Positions 9,257 through 16,589 of a stretch of 18,986 nt of DNA are shown here, piece after piece. The position numbers and the translations under genes are program-made. The stretch is from NCBI GenBank assembly GCA_002399565.1, contig DHDW01000029.1:13006-31991 (forward strand). The letters run 5' to 3'. The notes beneath the pieces were generated by a model, which was given only the letters and a program-made list of their open reading frames with translations, did not search any database and was not told the origin of the DNA. Positions within the stretch are counted from its first letter, which is position 1. The number at the start of each line of letters is the position of its first letter. The DNA comes from Bacteroidales bacterium UBA4866 (GTDB lineage: Bacteria; Bacteroidota; Bacteroidia; Bacteroidales; P3).

Positions 9257-10209
9257 CTACATAACCTTCCTTGATAAGTATTTCTTTCAATCATTCTTTT
9301 TTCTATTAGAGAAACGACTTCTTCATTACGAATATTACCCCATCCTTCATGAGCCCTATAACGAGGAGGTACTTCTCCAGAAAAACGTTCTATTACTATA
9401 TTTGGATTTAATTGCTCTAAGAAATCAATTATAAATTCTTTATATTCTTCAAAGGGGAAGAGATGAAAGTCTTGAGGGTTTTGCTCGTAATCGGTTATGA
9501 TTGCAGTGTTTTTGAATAATTGAAGTTGATGAAACTTTAAAGAGGTAAGCCCAAGTGATGATAATATATTTGACTCTTCTAACATTTGAATTTTTGTTTC
9601 ACCAGGTAAGCCAAAAATTATGTGCCCCCCTGTTTTTATGTCTCTTTCTACGCTTTGAGAAATTGCCCATCTGGTTTGAGAAAAATTATGTCCTCTATTA
9701 ATTCTTTCAAGGGTTTTATCATAACAACTTTCAATCCCAAACTCCAACATAATATAATATTTCTTTGAAAGCTCAGCAATATAGTCAAGCTTTTCTTCAT
9801 CAACACAGTCAGGACGTGTTCCAATAACCAAACCAACAACATTTTCATGTTGTAAGGCTTGAGAATAAAGCATTTTAAGAACATCTAGAGTGGCATAAGT
9901 ATTTGAGTGGGGCTGAAAATAGGCTAAATACTTGTTTGCTTTTGGATATCTTTGTCGATGAAACTCTATTCCCTCATCAATTTGTTGAGTTATTGATTTA
10001 TTGGGTTGACAGTAAGATGGATTAAAAGCATCATTATCGCAAAAAGAACAACCTCCAAAGCTTAATTTCCCATCTCTATTTGGACATGTAAAGCCTGCAT
10101 CTATGGAAAGTTTTTGAACCCTTGACCCAAATATTGTTTTAAAATAATTGGAATAGGAGTTGTATGGTCGAGGACTTTTCCATAAATATTCTTTATTTTC
10201 TTCTCTCAC
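9253..10209 (-). CDS. Radical SAM protein, YhcC family (TIGR01212)
   Basis: The protein has 318 residues. Cluster ligands are C42, C54 and C57 in FTCPNRDG...GGCSFC, the unusual wide CX11CX2C spacing typical of the YhcC/TIGR01212 family. Other family landmarks are RVQKLSIDAGF before the first Cys, GTRPDC, EFGIES, and HIIFGLPGET in the barrel. The exact reaction of YhcC proteins is not settled, although members are often placed with tRNA or rRNA modification. Its stop codon overlaps the rlmN start, and a 61-base gap separates it from the LutA-like gene upstream. That gap is the largest within the operon, so an internal promoter is possible, though I found no clear one. Confidence 0.9.
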   Translation of the reverse strand: MREENKEYLWKSPRPYNSYSNYFKTIFGSRVQKLSIDAGFTCPNRDGKLSFGGCSFCDNDAFNPSYCQPNKSITQQIDEGIEFHRQRYPKANKYLAYFQPHSNTYATLDVLKMLYSQALQHENVVGLVIGTRPDCVDEEKLDYIAELSKKYYIMLEFGIESCYDKTLERINRGHNFSQTRWAISQSVERDIKTGGHIIFGLPGETKIQMLEESNILSSLGLTSLKFHQLQLFKNTAIITDYEQNPQDFHLFPFEEYKEFIIDFLEQLNPNIVIERFSGEVPPRYRAHEGWGNIRNEEVVSLIEKRMIERNTYQGRLCR

Positions 10210-10270
10210 AGATAATATTTTAATGCTTTGATTTTTTGAAAAAATATAATAATTGAAGCCCTTAACTATA

Positions 10271-10996
10271 TTAAAGCTCTTCTTTATTGGAAAGCAAATC
10301 TACTATATGAATAGTTTTAAGATTGAAATTATGTAGATTGATATATGATTGCATATGCAATAGGCATGATTGGTCTGTACTAACAATGTAATCTGCCCCT
10401 TCAGAAAGAGCCTGCTCTACTTTTTTTTGAGCTAATGCCATTGAAACTGACTCGTTAAATAAAGAAAACATACCTCCAAATCCACAGCAAAAATTATTTG
10501 TATTGGGACTAACTATCTCTAATCCATTTACATTTTGAAGAATTAACTTTGTTTCTTCAACCAAATTATAATCATTGAGTGAATGACAGTTATAATGAAT
10601 GGAAACCTTATGAGGAAAATATGCTCCAACATCTATGGTTTGGGTTACATCTACTAAAAACTCAGTAATATCAACAATATGTTCATTTATATATTTGTAA
10701 ATATTATGACTTGAAGTATTGTAGAAGAGCTTGCTCATATTATTTTTTATATATCCTATGCAAGAAGTTGAACAACCAACAATATAGTTTCTTATTCCAA
10801 AATTATTAATAAATTTCTCACCTATTTCTTTTGCTTCAGTCAAATTACCATTATCATATAACAATCGTCCACAACAAGTCTGTTCTTTGTTATATATAAC
10901 ATTATGACCAAGTTTTTGAAGCAGTAGAATTAAATTTTCTCCTGTTTGCGGAGTAAACTGATCAATACAACATGGAATAAATACTTCTACATCCAT
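10271..10996 (-). CDS. LutA/YkgE-like (Fe-S)-binding oxidoreductase subunit, two CCG domains
   Basis: This 241-residue protein carries two cysteine-rich CCG modules: C9/C10 with CCG at 41-43, and C137 with CCGFGG at 170-175, plus C211 near the end. GCSTSC (C75, C79) lies between them. The order and length match LutA/YkgE, one of three proteins used to oxidise L-lactate, and the wider GlpC/HdrB-type family. No lutB or lutC is nearby. It sits 24 bases after rnfE, exactly where Bacteroidales operons normally carry rnfA. It is soluble and shows no membrane segments, so it is not a diverged RnfA. I infer an electron-transfer role linked to Rnf, but the substrate cannot be read from sequence. Confidence 0.85.
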   Translation of the reverse strand: MDVEVFIPCCIDQFTPQTGENLILLLQKLGHNVIYNKEQTCCGRLLYDNGNLTEAKEIGEKFINNFGIRNYIVGCSTSCIGYIKNNMSKLFYNTSSHNIYKYINEHIVDITEFLVDVTQTIDVGAYFPHKVSIHYNCHSLNDYNLVEETKLILQNVNGLEIVSPNTNNFCCGFGGMFSLFNESVSMALAQKKVEQALSEGADYIVSTDQSCLLHMQSYINLHNFNLKTIHIVDLLSNKEEL

Positions 10997-11020
10997 TTCT
11001 CTATTTCTTGCGCCTAATTT

Positions 11021-11611
11021 TTAGCTTTTCTTCTTACTTAGACTGTTTATAAGTGCTATAATGTATCCAAGGGTTATAAAAGCTCCAGGAGCTAATACAA
11101 AAATTAAAATTCCATCATTATCACCAATAAACTTCAAATTAAACAAAGAGCCTGACCCCAAAATTTCTCTTACACCACCCAATATTGTTAATGCTAAAGT
11201 AAATCCTAATCCCATTCCAATTCCATCAAACATCGAATCAAAAATTGTATTCTTATTTGCAAATGCCTCAGCTCTGGCAAGAATTAAACAATTCACAACA
11301 ATTAGTGGAATATATATACCTAAGCTTGCATAAAGAGCAGGAACATAAGCTTCCATTACTAACTGAACAATGGTTACAAAAGAAGCAATAATAACTACAA
11401 AAGCAGGAATACGAACATTGTCTGGGATAAAGTTCTTTAAAGCAGCAATTACAATATTAGAACATATCAATACAAAAGTAGTTGATAATCCCATTCCTAA
11501 AGCATTTATTGCAGAGGTTGTTGTTGCAAGTGTAGGACACATCCCTATTAAAAGGACAAATATTGGATTTTCCTTTAATATTCCGTTAAATAATATCTTT
11601 AATCTATTCAT
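11021..11611 (-). CDS. rnfE: Ion-translocating oxidoreductase complex subunit RnfE
   Basis: RnfE is an integral membrane subunit of the Rnf complex; with RnfA it holds a membrane [2Fe-2S] cluster. I chose the ATG at 11611 (196 residues, MNRLKILFNG) because it matches the family start and leaves 13 bases after the rnfG stop; the longer frame from 11659 would overlap rnfG by 35 bases. Family motifs GMCPTLATTTSAINALGMG and VVNCLILARAEAFA are clear, and both expected cluster cysteines, C25 and C108, are present. The motif content separates it from RnfA, which instead carries a GICPFLGV-type sequence. About six hydrophobic segments are visible. Its normal partner gene rnfA is not found in the window. 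Confidence 0.95.
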   Translation of the reverse strand: MNRLKILFNGILKENPIFVLLIGMCPTLATTTSAINALGMGLSTTFVLICSNIVIAALKNFIPDNVRIPAFVVIIASFVTIVQLVMEAYVPALYASLGIYIPLIVVNCLILARAEAFANKNTIFDSMFDGIGMGLGFTLALTILGGVREILGSGSLFNLKFIGDNDGILIFVLAPGAFITLGYIIALINSLSKKKS

Positions 11612-11624
11612 GGTCAATTGGGAA

Positions 11625-12215
11625 TTATTTTTGTTCTTTATATTTCTTAAATGCTTCAAAAGCAGATCTGATTGAAGATAGGAAAGCCCTTGATGAAATG
11701 GTTGAAGCAGTTATTGCATCAAAATCTCCACCATCTTTCTTTACTATAAAATTATCTTTTCCTGGGTTCTTACCCCTTATGTCTTGATTGCCTTTTGTGG
11801 TCTTAAACCACTCACTAATTTTTGAACCTAAACCTGGCGTTTCGGAAGCGGCCAAAACTGTATAATTAGAAATAGTTCCATCCTTATCTAAACCTACCAT
11901 AACTTCAATTTTTCCTGCATATCCTTCATAAGAGTATGTTTGAATTGCAGCTCCAGCAAACTCTCCATCTTTTAGAGCGGGATAAATAATAAATGCATCT
12001 GGTTTCCCATCAAGTTTTATTTCAACTTTCTCTCCAATCTTTGCATCTTTAATTGGCATAACCGCATGAATCGCATCTTGTTGTTTTTTTTGCTGGGCTT
12101 TTATTATAGGCTCTTTAGTTAGCGAGAAACCTACTGCCAAAACTGCTGATGCGACAAAAGAGATTAGGCTTAAAGATAATACCATATTTTTTAATGAAGA
12201 ATCTAACTTTGCCAT
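11625..12215 (-). CDS. rnfG: Ion-translocating oxidoreductase complex subunit RnfG, flavoprotein
   Basis: The 196-residue protein has one N-terminal membrane anchor (about residues 10-32, SLSLISFVASAVLAVGF) and an outward-facing FMN-binding domain. Conserved ETPGLGSKI is at 125-133. The covalent FMN site near the C-terminus reads DAITASTISS, with T172 as the predicted acceptor attached by the flavin transferase ApbE. Residue 171 is Ser where many proteobacterial RnfG proteins have GAT. The rest of the motif is intact, and I judge it functional. It follows rnfD by 29 bases and precedes rnfE by 13 bases in the operon. Confidence 0.95.
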   Translation of the reverse strand: MAKLDSSLKNMVLSLSLISFVASAVLAVGFSLTKEPIIKAQQKKQQDAIHAVMPIKDAKIGEKVEIKLDGKPDAFIIYPALKDGEFAGAAIQTYSYEGYAGKIEVMVGLDKDGTISNYTVLAASETPGLGSKISEWFKTTKGNQDIRGKNPGKDNFIVKKDGGDFDAITASTISSRAFLSSIRSAFEAFKKYKEQK

Positions 12216-12244
12216 ATGTATATTTTTCTTTTTTTAATTTAAAA

Positions 12245-13225
12245 CTAATATCCAAAACGCTTTGGAGAAGATGCTTTATCAATAAGAGGTGTTACTGCAT
12301 TCATAATAAGAATTGCAAAAGAAACTCCTTCAGGCATCGGTCCAAAACTTCGGAAGATTATTGTAAGAATACCACAACCACAGCCAAAAATTAGCTGACC
12401 TTTATAAGTTATAGGTGAAGTTACCATATCAGTTGCCATAAATATAGCTCCAAGAAGCATCCCTCCTGCTAAAATTTGATATGATGGATGAATAAATTCG
12501 CTTGGATTTACTAACCAAAGAATAAGTGAAAAAACACCTGCAGTTGTTAAAAACGAAACTGGAATATGCCAAGTTATAACTTTTCTAAATAGCATAATCA
12601 ACCCTCCAATTAATAGGGCTATTGCAGAAACTTCTCCTATACTACCTCCAGTTGCTCCAATAAACATATTCCACAAATCAACAACTTGTCCGTTTTTCAA
12701 AGCTAATAATGGGGTTGGACCTGTTAGAGCATCAGAAATTGAAGAGTCAAATAAAGGTTTAGGAAGAGGCCACTCACTCATTGCAACCTTTGAAGGGAAT
12801 GAAATAAAAAGAAATACCCTACCAACTAAAGCTGGGTTAAAAGGATTTTTCCCTAATCCTCCATAAGACATTTTTGCAACACCAATTGCTACCAACGCTC
12901 CAATTCCAACAATCCATAATGGAACATTTGAAGGAAGGTTAAATGCTAATAAAACTCCAGTAATGATTGCTGAACCATCTCCAATTGTAGTTTTAGTTTT
13001 TAAAATATACTTTTGAATTAACCACTCAAAACCTACACAAAAAACAACTGAAGTAAGCGTAACCATTAAAGCATCTATGCCAAAATAATATATACTCACC
13101 AATAAAGCTGGAAAAAGTGCAATTATTACCGTCCACATTATCTTCTTGGTGGATTGATTGCTTTGCACATGAGGTGAACCTGAAACAGTTAGTAATGCCA
13201 TTTTTAAAAATGTTTTATTTAACAA
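12245..13225 (-). CDS. rnfD: Ion-translocating oxidoreductase complex subunit RnfD, flavoprotein
   Basis: This 326-residue polytopic membrane protein binds FMN covalently and belongs to the NqrB/RnfD family. Motifs in order: TIGDGSAIITG (80-90), GGLGKNPFNPALVGR (122-136), the flavinylation site DALTGPTPL with predicted acceptor T171, GAIFMATDMVTSPIT (259-273), and GPMPEGVSFAILIMNAVTPLID near the end, here read as two parts, GPMPEGVSFAI and LIMNAVTPLID. The site has Pro where TGAT is common. Several strong hydrophobic segments span residues 30-72, 85-117, 185-240 and 250-315. In most operons it follows rnfC directly; here a secreted-protein gene intervenes, 19 bases upstream. Confidence 0.96.
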   Translation of the reverse strand: MLNKTFLKMALLTVSGSPHVQSNQSTKKIMWTVIIALFPALLVSIYYFGIDALMVTLTSVVFCVGFEWLIQKYILKTKTTIGDGSAIITGVLLAFNLPSNVPLWIVGIGALVAIGVAKMSYGGLGKNPFNPALVGRVFLFISFPSKVAMSEWPLPKPLFDSSISDALTGPTPLLALKNGQVVDLWNMFIGATGGSIGEVSAIALLIGGLIMLFRKVITWHIPVSFLTTAGVFSLILWLVNPSEFIHPSYQILAGGMLLGAIFMATDMVTSPITYKGQLIFGCGCGILTIIFRSFGPMPEGVSFAILIMNAVTPLIDKASSPKRFGY

Positions 13226-13244
13226 TTTATCTGTTATTCTTTCC

Positions 13245-13841
13245 TTAAGAGTCTAAATAAGACTTTGTTGAACGAATAATTTCTAAGTATTTAATTTTAT
13301 AATTTAATTCAAAATCTTCTGTCAAGCAAAATGATGTTATTGAAATAACTCTATTAAACATTTTAATAAAGTAGAAAAAGCTTGTAGCACTTTCTTCTCC
13401 AATATTAAAGTTTGCTATATACCATATTGCTTCTTTCCCATTAATTTTTTCTTTGCCTTCTTTAACTATTGTAAAACCTTCAAAAAACTCAGTCAAATCG
13501 ACTGAGAGAAAGTTTTTATCTACAAATTCTTCCAAACTTCCATCATCCCAACGACTTGGAGTAAACTGTATCTTTTCTTCAAAAACTTGTTCAGATTCCT
13601 CTTCATCTAAATCTGAAACATTACTTTCTTCATAATAATTATCATCTTCAATTCCCTTCGCAAAGGGAGGATAGATTGTTATTTCTCCATCTTGTCCATT
13701 CTCCAAATCCCATTCGTCAGGATAAGACACAATAAAATCATTGACTTTATCAACATATACTTCTTTTCCTCCTTGTTGTGCAAATACTCCTGCAAAACAG
13801 AAAAGAAAAGCAAGAAAAAGTATATGATTAATTGATTTCAT
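13245..13841 (-). CDS. Secreted PsbP/DcrB-like protein of unknown function inserted in the rnf operon
   Basis: The 198-residue protein has a signal peptide (about residues 1-21, hydrophobic core ILFLAFLFCF, then VFA before Gln). There is no lipobox cysteine at the cleavage site, so it is probably periplasmic rather than a lipoprotein. The mature part opens with NDFIVSYPDEWDLENG, resembling the start of PsbP/DcrB/MOG1-fold domains, and later has INGKEAIWYIANF followed by FFYFIKMFNRVISITSF, a strand pattern usual for that fold. A very acidic stretch covers about residues 64-90. It lies 21 bases after rnfC and 19 bases before rnfD, so it is almost certainly co-transcribed. Fold assignment is by pattern only, and any link to Rnf assembly or flavinylation is a guess. 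Confidence 0.8.
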   Translation of the reverse strand: MKSINHILFLAFLFCFAGVFAQQGGKEVYVDKVNDFIVSYPDEWDLENGQDGEITIYPPFAKGIEDDNYYEESNVSDLDEEESEQVFEEKIQFTPSRWDDGSLEEFVDKNFLSVDLTEFFEGFTIVKEGKEKINGKEAIWYIANFNIGEESATSFFYFIKMFNRVISITSFCLTEDFELNYKIKYLEIIRSTKSYLDS

Positions 13842-13862
13842 TATTGATTTTTTATTTGAAGT

Positions 13863-15194
13863 TTATCTTTGAGCTCTTTTACGACGTATATCTCCAATAT
13901 GATTTTTTGAAACACGTATTAAGTCTAACAAAGGTCTTCCAGCAGGACAAGTATAAAGACAAGAGCCACATTCTATACAATCCATAGCATAAGATTTTTC
14001 AGTATCTTCCCATAGTCTATTCTCTGCTAATTGAGCTATCTTTATTGGCTCTAATCCCATTGGACAAACTGTTACACATTTTCCACAACGCAAACAATTA
14101 GTTTCTTCTTTACGTGAGGATTCTTTTTTAGACATAAGAAGTAATGCAGAAGTAGTTTTCACAGTTGGAGCAGAAAGATCTGAAATAGCTTTTCCCATCA
14201 TTGGACCTCCACTAATAACTTTTCCTGTATCTTCAGGTAATCCTCCACAATAATCAATTACAGATTGTATTGGAGTTCCCACCCTAACCAACAAATTCTT
14301 CTTTTGCTTTACATTCTTTCCTGTAAAAGTGAGAATGTTTTGAACTAAAGGCATATTCTTTTGAATAGCATAATAAACAGCTTGAGCAGTACCAATATTA
14401 TTTACAACACAACCTACTTCAATTGGAAGTTTGCCACTTGGAACTTCTCTTTTTGTGAGTGCATATATAAGTTGTTTTTCTGCTCCTTGAGGATATTTTG
14501 TCTTTAATGGAACTATATTTATTCCTTTATAATTCTTTGATATTTTAGTTAAATGCTCTATTGCATCAGGCTTATTTGCTTCAATCCCTACTAGAGCCTT
14601 ATCTACATTTAAAGCCTTTTTCAATATTTCTATTCCTGTCAAACATTCTTCAGCTTTTTCTTTCATTAGCCTATAATCAGATGTTAAATAGGGTTCACAT
14701 TCAACTGCATTAATTATTAAAAAGTCAGCTTTTTTCCCTTGAGGAAGCATATATTTAATATGTGTTGGAAAAGCAGCACCTCCTAATCCTACAATTCCCA
14801 TTTCTTTTATCTTTTCAATAATTTGAGCGGAGTCAAGTTTAATTTCTCTAACAATATCTTTAGAAGTATCAATATCTTCCATCCACTCGTCTCCCTCTAC
14901 ATCAATGTATACTGCTGGTTTCTTATATCCAGTAAAATCAGTGGCAAAATCAATTTTAGTTATTGTCCCTGAATATGGAGAATGAGTATTAGCACAGATA
15001 AATTGTTCGGCCTTTGCTATAAGTTGTCCTGCCTTAACCTTATCCCCTTTTTGAACAACTAAAGTTGAGGGAGCTCCTAAATGTTGAGAAACAAAAACAA
15101 CTGCTTGTTTAGGTAGAGGGAAAACTTCTATTGCAGAATCATTAGATAATTTGTTTTCTTGAGGATGAACGCCACCTTTATTAAATGTTTTCAT
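13863..15194 (-). CDS. rnfC: Ion-translocating oxidoreductase complex subunit RnfC
   Basis: RnfC is the membrane-associated NADH-reacting subunit, 443 residues here. The N-terminal barrel-sandwich part starts FNKGGVHPQENK and is followed by the NADH-binding loop GIVGLGGAAFPTHIK (133-147). The FMN-site sequence NAVECEPYLTSDYRLM follows at 162-177. A C-terminal domain holds two [4Fe-4S] clusters: C367, C370, C373, C377 and C406, C409, C412, C416. The gene begins 19 bases after rnfB. Nothing essential is missing, and the length fits short RnfC forms that lack the long Ala/Lys-rich tail of E. coli RsxC. Confidence 0.97.
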   Translation of the reverse strand: MKTFNKGGVHPQENKLSNDSAIEVFPLPKQAVVFVSQHLGAPSTLVVQKGDKVKAGQLIAKAEQFICANTHSPYSGTITKIDFATDFTGYKKPAVYIDVEGDEWMEDIDTSKDIVREIKLDSAQIIEKIKEMGIVGLGGAAFPTHIKYMLPQGKKADFLIINAVECEPYLTSDYRLMKEKAEECLTGIEILKKALNVDKALVGIEANKPDAIEHLTKISKNYKGINIVPLKTKYPQGAEKQLIYALTKREVPSGKLPIEVGCVVNNIGTAQAVYYAIQKNMPLVQNILTFTGKNVKQKKNLLVRVGTPIQSVIDYCGGLPEDTGKVISGGPMMGKAISDLSAPTVKTTSALLLMSKKESSRKEETNCLRCGKCVTVCPMGLEPIKIAQLAENRLWEDTEKSYAMDCIECGSCLYTCPAGRPLLDLIRVSKNHIGDIRRKRAQR

Positions 15195-15213
15195 GGTTAT
15201 TTATGCTTCTAAA

Positions 15214-16077
15214 TTAATTTTGAATTGATTGAGTTTGGTCAATAGTCAACTTCTCTTTTCTTGGAGGGAAATTAATTTCAAGAATTGCTCCTGTAGGACA
15301 TTCCTGAACACATTTGCGACATAACTTACATTTATTGAAATCTATATATGCTAAATTATTTTCTATTTTTATTGCGTCAAACTCACATACCTTTTCGCAC
15401 TTTCCACAACCAATGCAAGCTACATTACAATTTTTCTTTGCCAGTGCACCTTTTTCTGTATTAACACAACTAACAAAAACTCTTCTATTCTTAATCCCCT
15501 TGTTTCTTAATTCAATTATATGTCTTGGACATGTTTTAACACAAAGCCCACAAGCAACACATTTTTCTTCATCAACAACTGGCAAGCCACTTTTTGGGTC
15601 CATCTTAATTGCATCAAAAGCACAAACTCCGACGCAATTACCCAAACCTAAACATCCATTAGGGCAACCTCCTTCAGAAGAAAAATTAAGATGAGCATAC
15701 AAACAATCTTGAACTCCTTCATACATAACTTTGGATGTAGTATTTAATCTCCCTCCATTACAACGAACAACTGCAATTTGAGGCTCTGCAGTACTTGCTT
15801 CTAAGCCCAATAATTCAGCAATTTCACTGCTTATTTTTTCTCCACCTACAGGGCAACGTAATCCTTCAAGGGAACCTGCCTTGACAATAGCTTCAGCTAA
15901 CGAACGACATCCTGCATAACCACATCCTCCACAATTTGCCCCTGGAAGTTTTTCAGCAACCAAATCAATGCGAGGATCTTCAACAATTCTAAATTTTTGA
16001 GCTACAAAATAAAGAATAACGGCAGATATTATACCGGTTAAAACTAACACCAAAACAGAGTAAATAATAATTGACAT
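15214..16077 (-). CDS. rnfB: Ion-translocating oxidoreductase complex subunit RnfB, polyferredoxin
   Basis: RnfB (287 residues) accepts or donates electrons from ferredoxin and passes them through Fe-S clusters. One N-terminal membrane helix covers about residues 4-26. The RnfB cluster motif ANCGGCGYAGC gives C49, C52, C57 and, further on, C75. Four later cysteine groups follow: C138/C142/C148/C152, C173/C176/C179/C183, C221/C224/C227/C231 and C250/C253/C256/C260. This is two more ferredoxin-type groups than in the short E. coli RsxB, as seen in anaerobe RnfB proteins. It is the first gene of the predicted rnf operon, with a promoter-like element about 40 bases upstream. Confidence 0.97.
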   Translation of the reverse strand: MSIIIYSVLVLVLTGIISAVILYFVAQKFRIVEDPRIDLVAEKLPGANCGGCGYAGCRSLAEAIVKAGSLEGLRCPVGGEKISSEIAELLGLEASTAEPQIAVVRCNGGRLNTTSKVMYEGVQDCLYAHLNFSSEGGCPNGCLGLGNCVGVCAFDAIKMDPKSGLPVVDEEKCVACGLCVKTCPRHIIELRNKGIKNRRVFVSCVNTEKGALAKKNCNVACIGCGKCEKVCEFDAIKIENNLAYIDFNKCKLCRKCVQECPTGAILEINFPPRKEKLTIDQTQSIQN

Positions 16078-16115
16078 AATAATTTAAACTTAGGTTTCTT
16101 TAAAATTACAATCGA

Positions 16116-16123
16116 CAAAAGTA
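16116..16123 (-). promoter_or_regulatory. Predicted -7 promoter element of the rnf operon
   Basis: The minus strand reads TACTTTTG, a full match to the Bacteroidota -7 element TAnnTTTG. Transcription would begin near 16109, about 30 bases before the rnfB ATG. The -33 side is weak: about 20 bases upstream I find only a T-rich stretch and no TTTG at the best spacing. I rely mainly on the -7 match and its position. Confidence 0.45.
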
Positions 16124-16256
16124 CGATAAAAAATAATATCAGTAAAAATCTTTTCAAAAAATTGAAAATTAAAACTCATTTACTTGTTAGAATATTAAAG
16201 CATCTAACTGATTAAAATCTCTTTTTATGCATCAAAACTTACTGTACTATAATATG

Positions 16257-16296
16257 AAGAGGCTGTCTTGAATATAATATTTCAATACAGCCTCTT
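16257..16296 (-). terminator. Strong hairpin after the fusA2-tfoX unit
   Basis: AAGAGGCTGT (16257-16266) and ACAGCCTCTT (16287-16296) form a perfect 10-bp stem. Inside it, after one mismatch, TTGAA (16268-16272) pairs with TTCAA (16281-16285), leaving an 8-base loop. It lies 21 bases past the stop of the small TfoX-domain gene. The U-tract on the minus strand is poor (TTCATATTAT), but the stem is long and GC-rich for this region. Confidence 0.7.
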
Positions 16297-16316
16297 TAAA
16301 GTTTCTGTAACGATTA

Positions 16317-16574
16317 TCAACTGTTATTTCTAAAAAATTCAGTTAGCTCTAATTTTCTTTCTTTGGAAATCTGATTCCATTTAATTCCTTCTATTGCTCC
16401 TTCTACTGAGTATAGAAGGTTTATGCAGGTATTTGGATCTTTTGATTTTAACTTCTTGAATACTTGTTCGGTGCCTAAATGTACTAAGGTTTCATAGGAA
16501 TCTATTCCAACCTCATTTAGTTTTCGAGCAGTTTCCTTTCCAATATTTAGGACTTCGGTTAAATCATTTTCCAT
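16317..16574 (-). CDS. TfoX C-terminal domain protein
   Basis: The product is a small 85-residue protein. IGKETARKLNEVGIDSYETL (residues 11-30) forms a helix-hairpin-helix-like start, and GAIEGIKW (58-65) follows; both match the C-terminal domain of TfoX, the competence regulator Sxy. The TfoX N-terminal domain is absent, as is common for stand-alone copies in Bacteroidota. Its function is unknown; a competence role should not be assumed. It begins 15 bases after the stop of the EF-G2-like gene and ends before a strong hairpin, so the two genes form a short operon. Confidence 0.85.
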   Translation of the reverse strand: MENDLTEVLNIGKETARKLNEVGIDSYETLVHLGTEQVFKKLKSKDPNTCINLLYSVEGAIEGIKWNQISKERKLELTEFFRNNS

Positions 16575-16589
16575 AGAAAGTTATTATTA

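Noticed and set aside
9648..9884. Second minus-strand ORF of 78 codons within the YhcC-family gene
   Set aside because: It is an out-of-frame shadow of a well-conserved radical SAM gene.
10231..10245. Palindrome ATTTTTTGAAAAAAT between the LutA-like and YhcC genes as a terminator
   Set aside because: An all-A/T stem with almost no loop is unlikely to stop transcription, and the genes otherwise look co-transcribed.
11612..11659. Upstream in-frame start that would add 16 residues to RnfE
   Set aside because: It would overlap rnfG by 35 bases and add a polar, non-family extension; the ATG at 11611 matches the family N-terminus.
11061..11675. Plus-strand ORFs opposite rnfE, and similar ones opposite rnfB, fusA2 and rlmN
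   Set aside because: All lie opposite strongly conserved genes and their translations show no recognisable domain.
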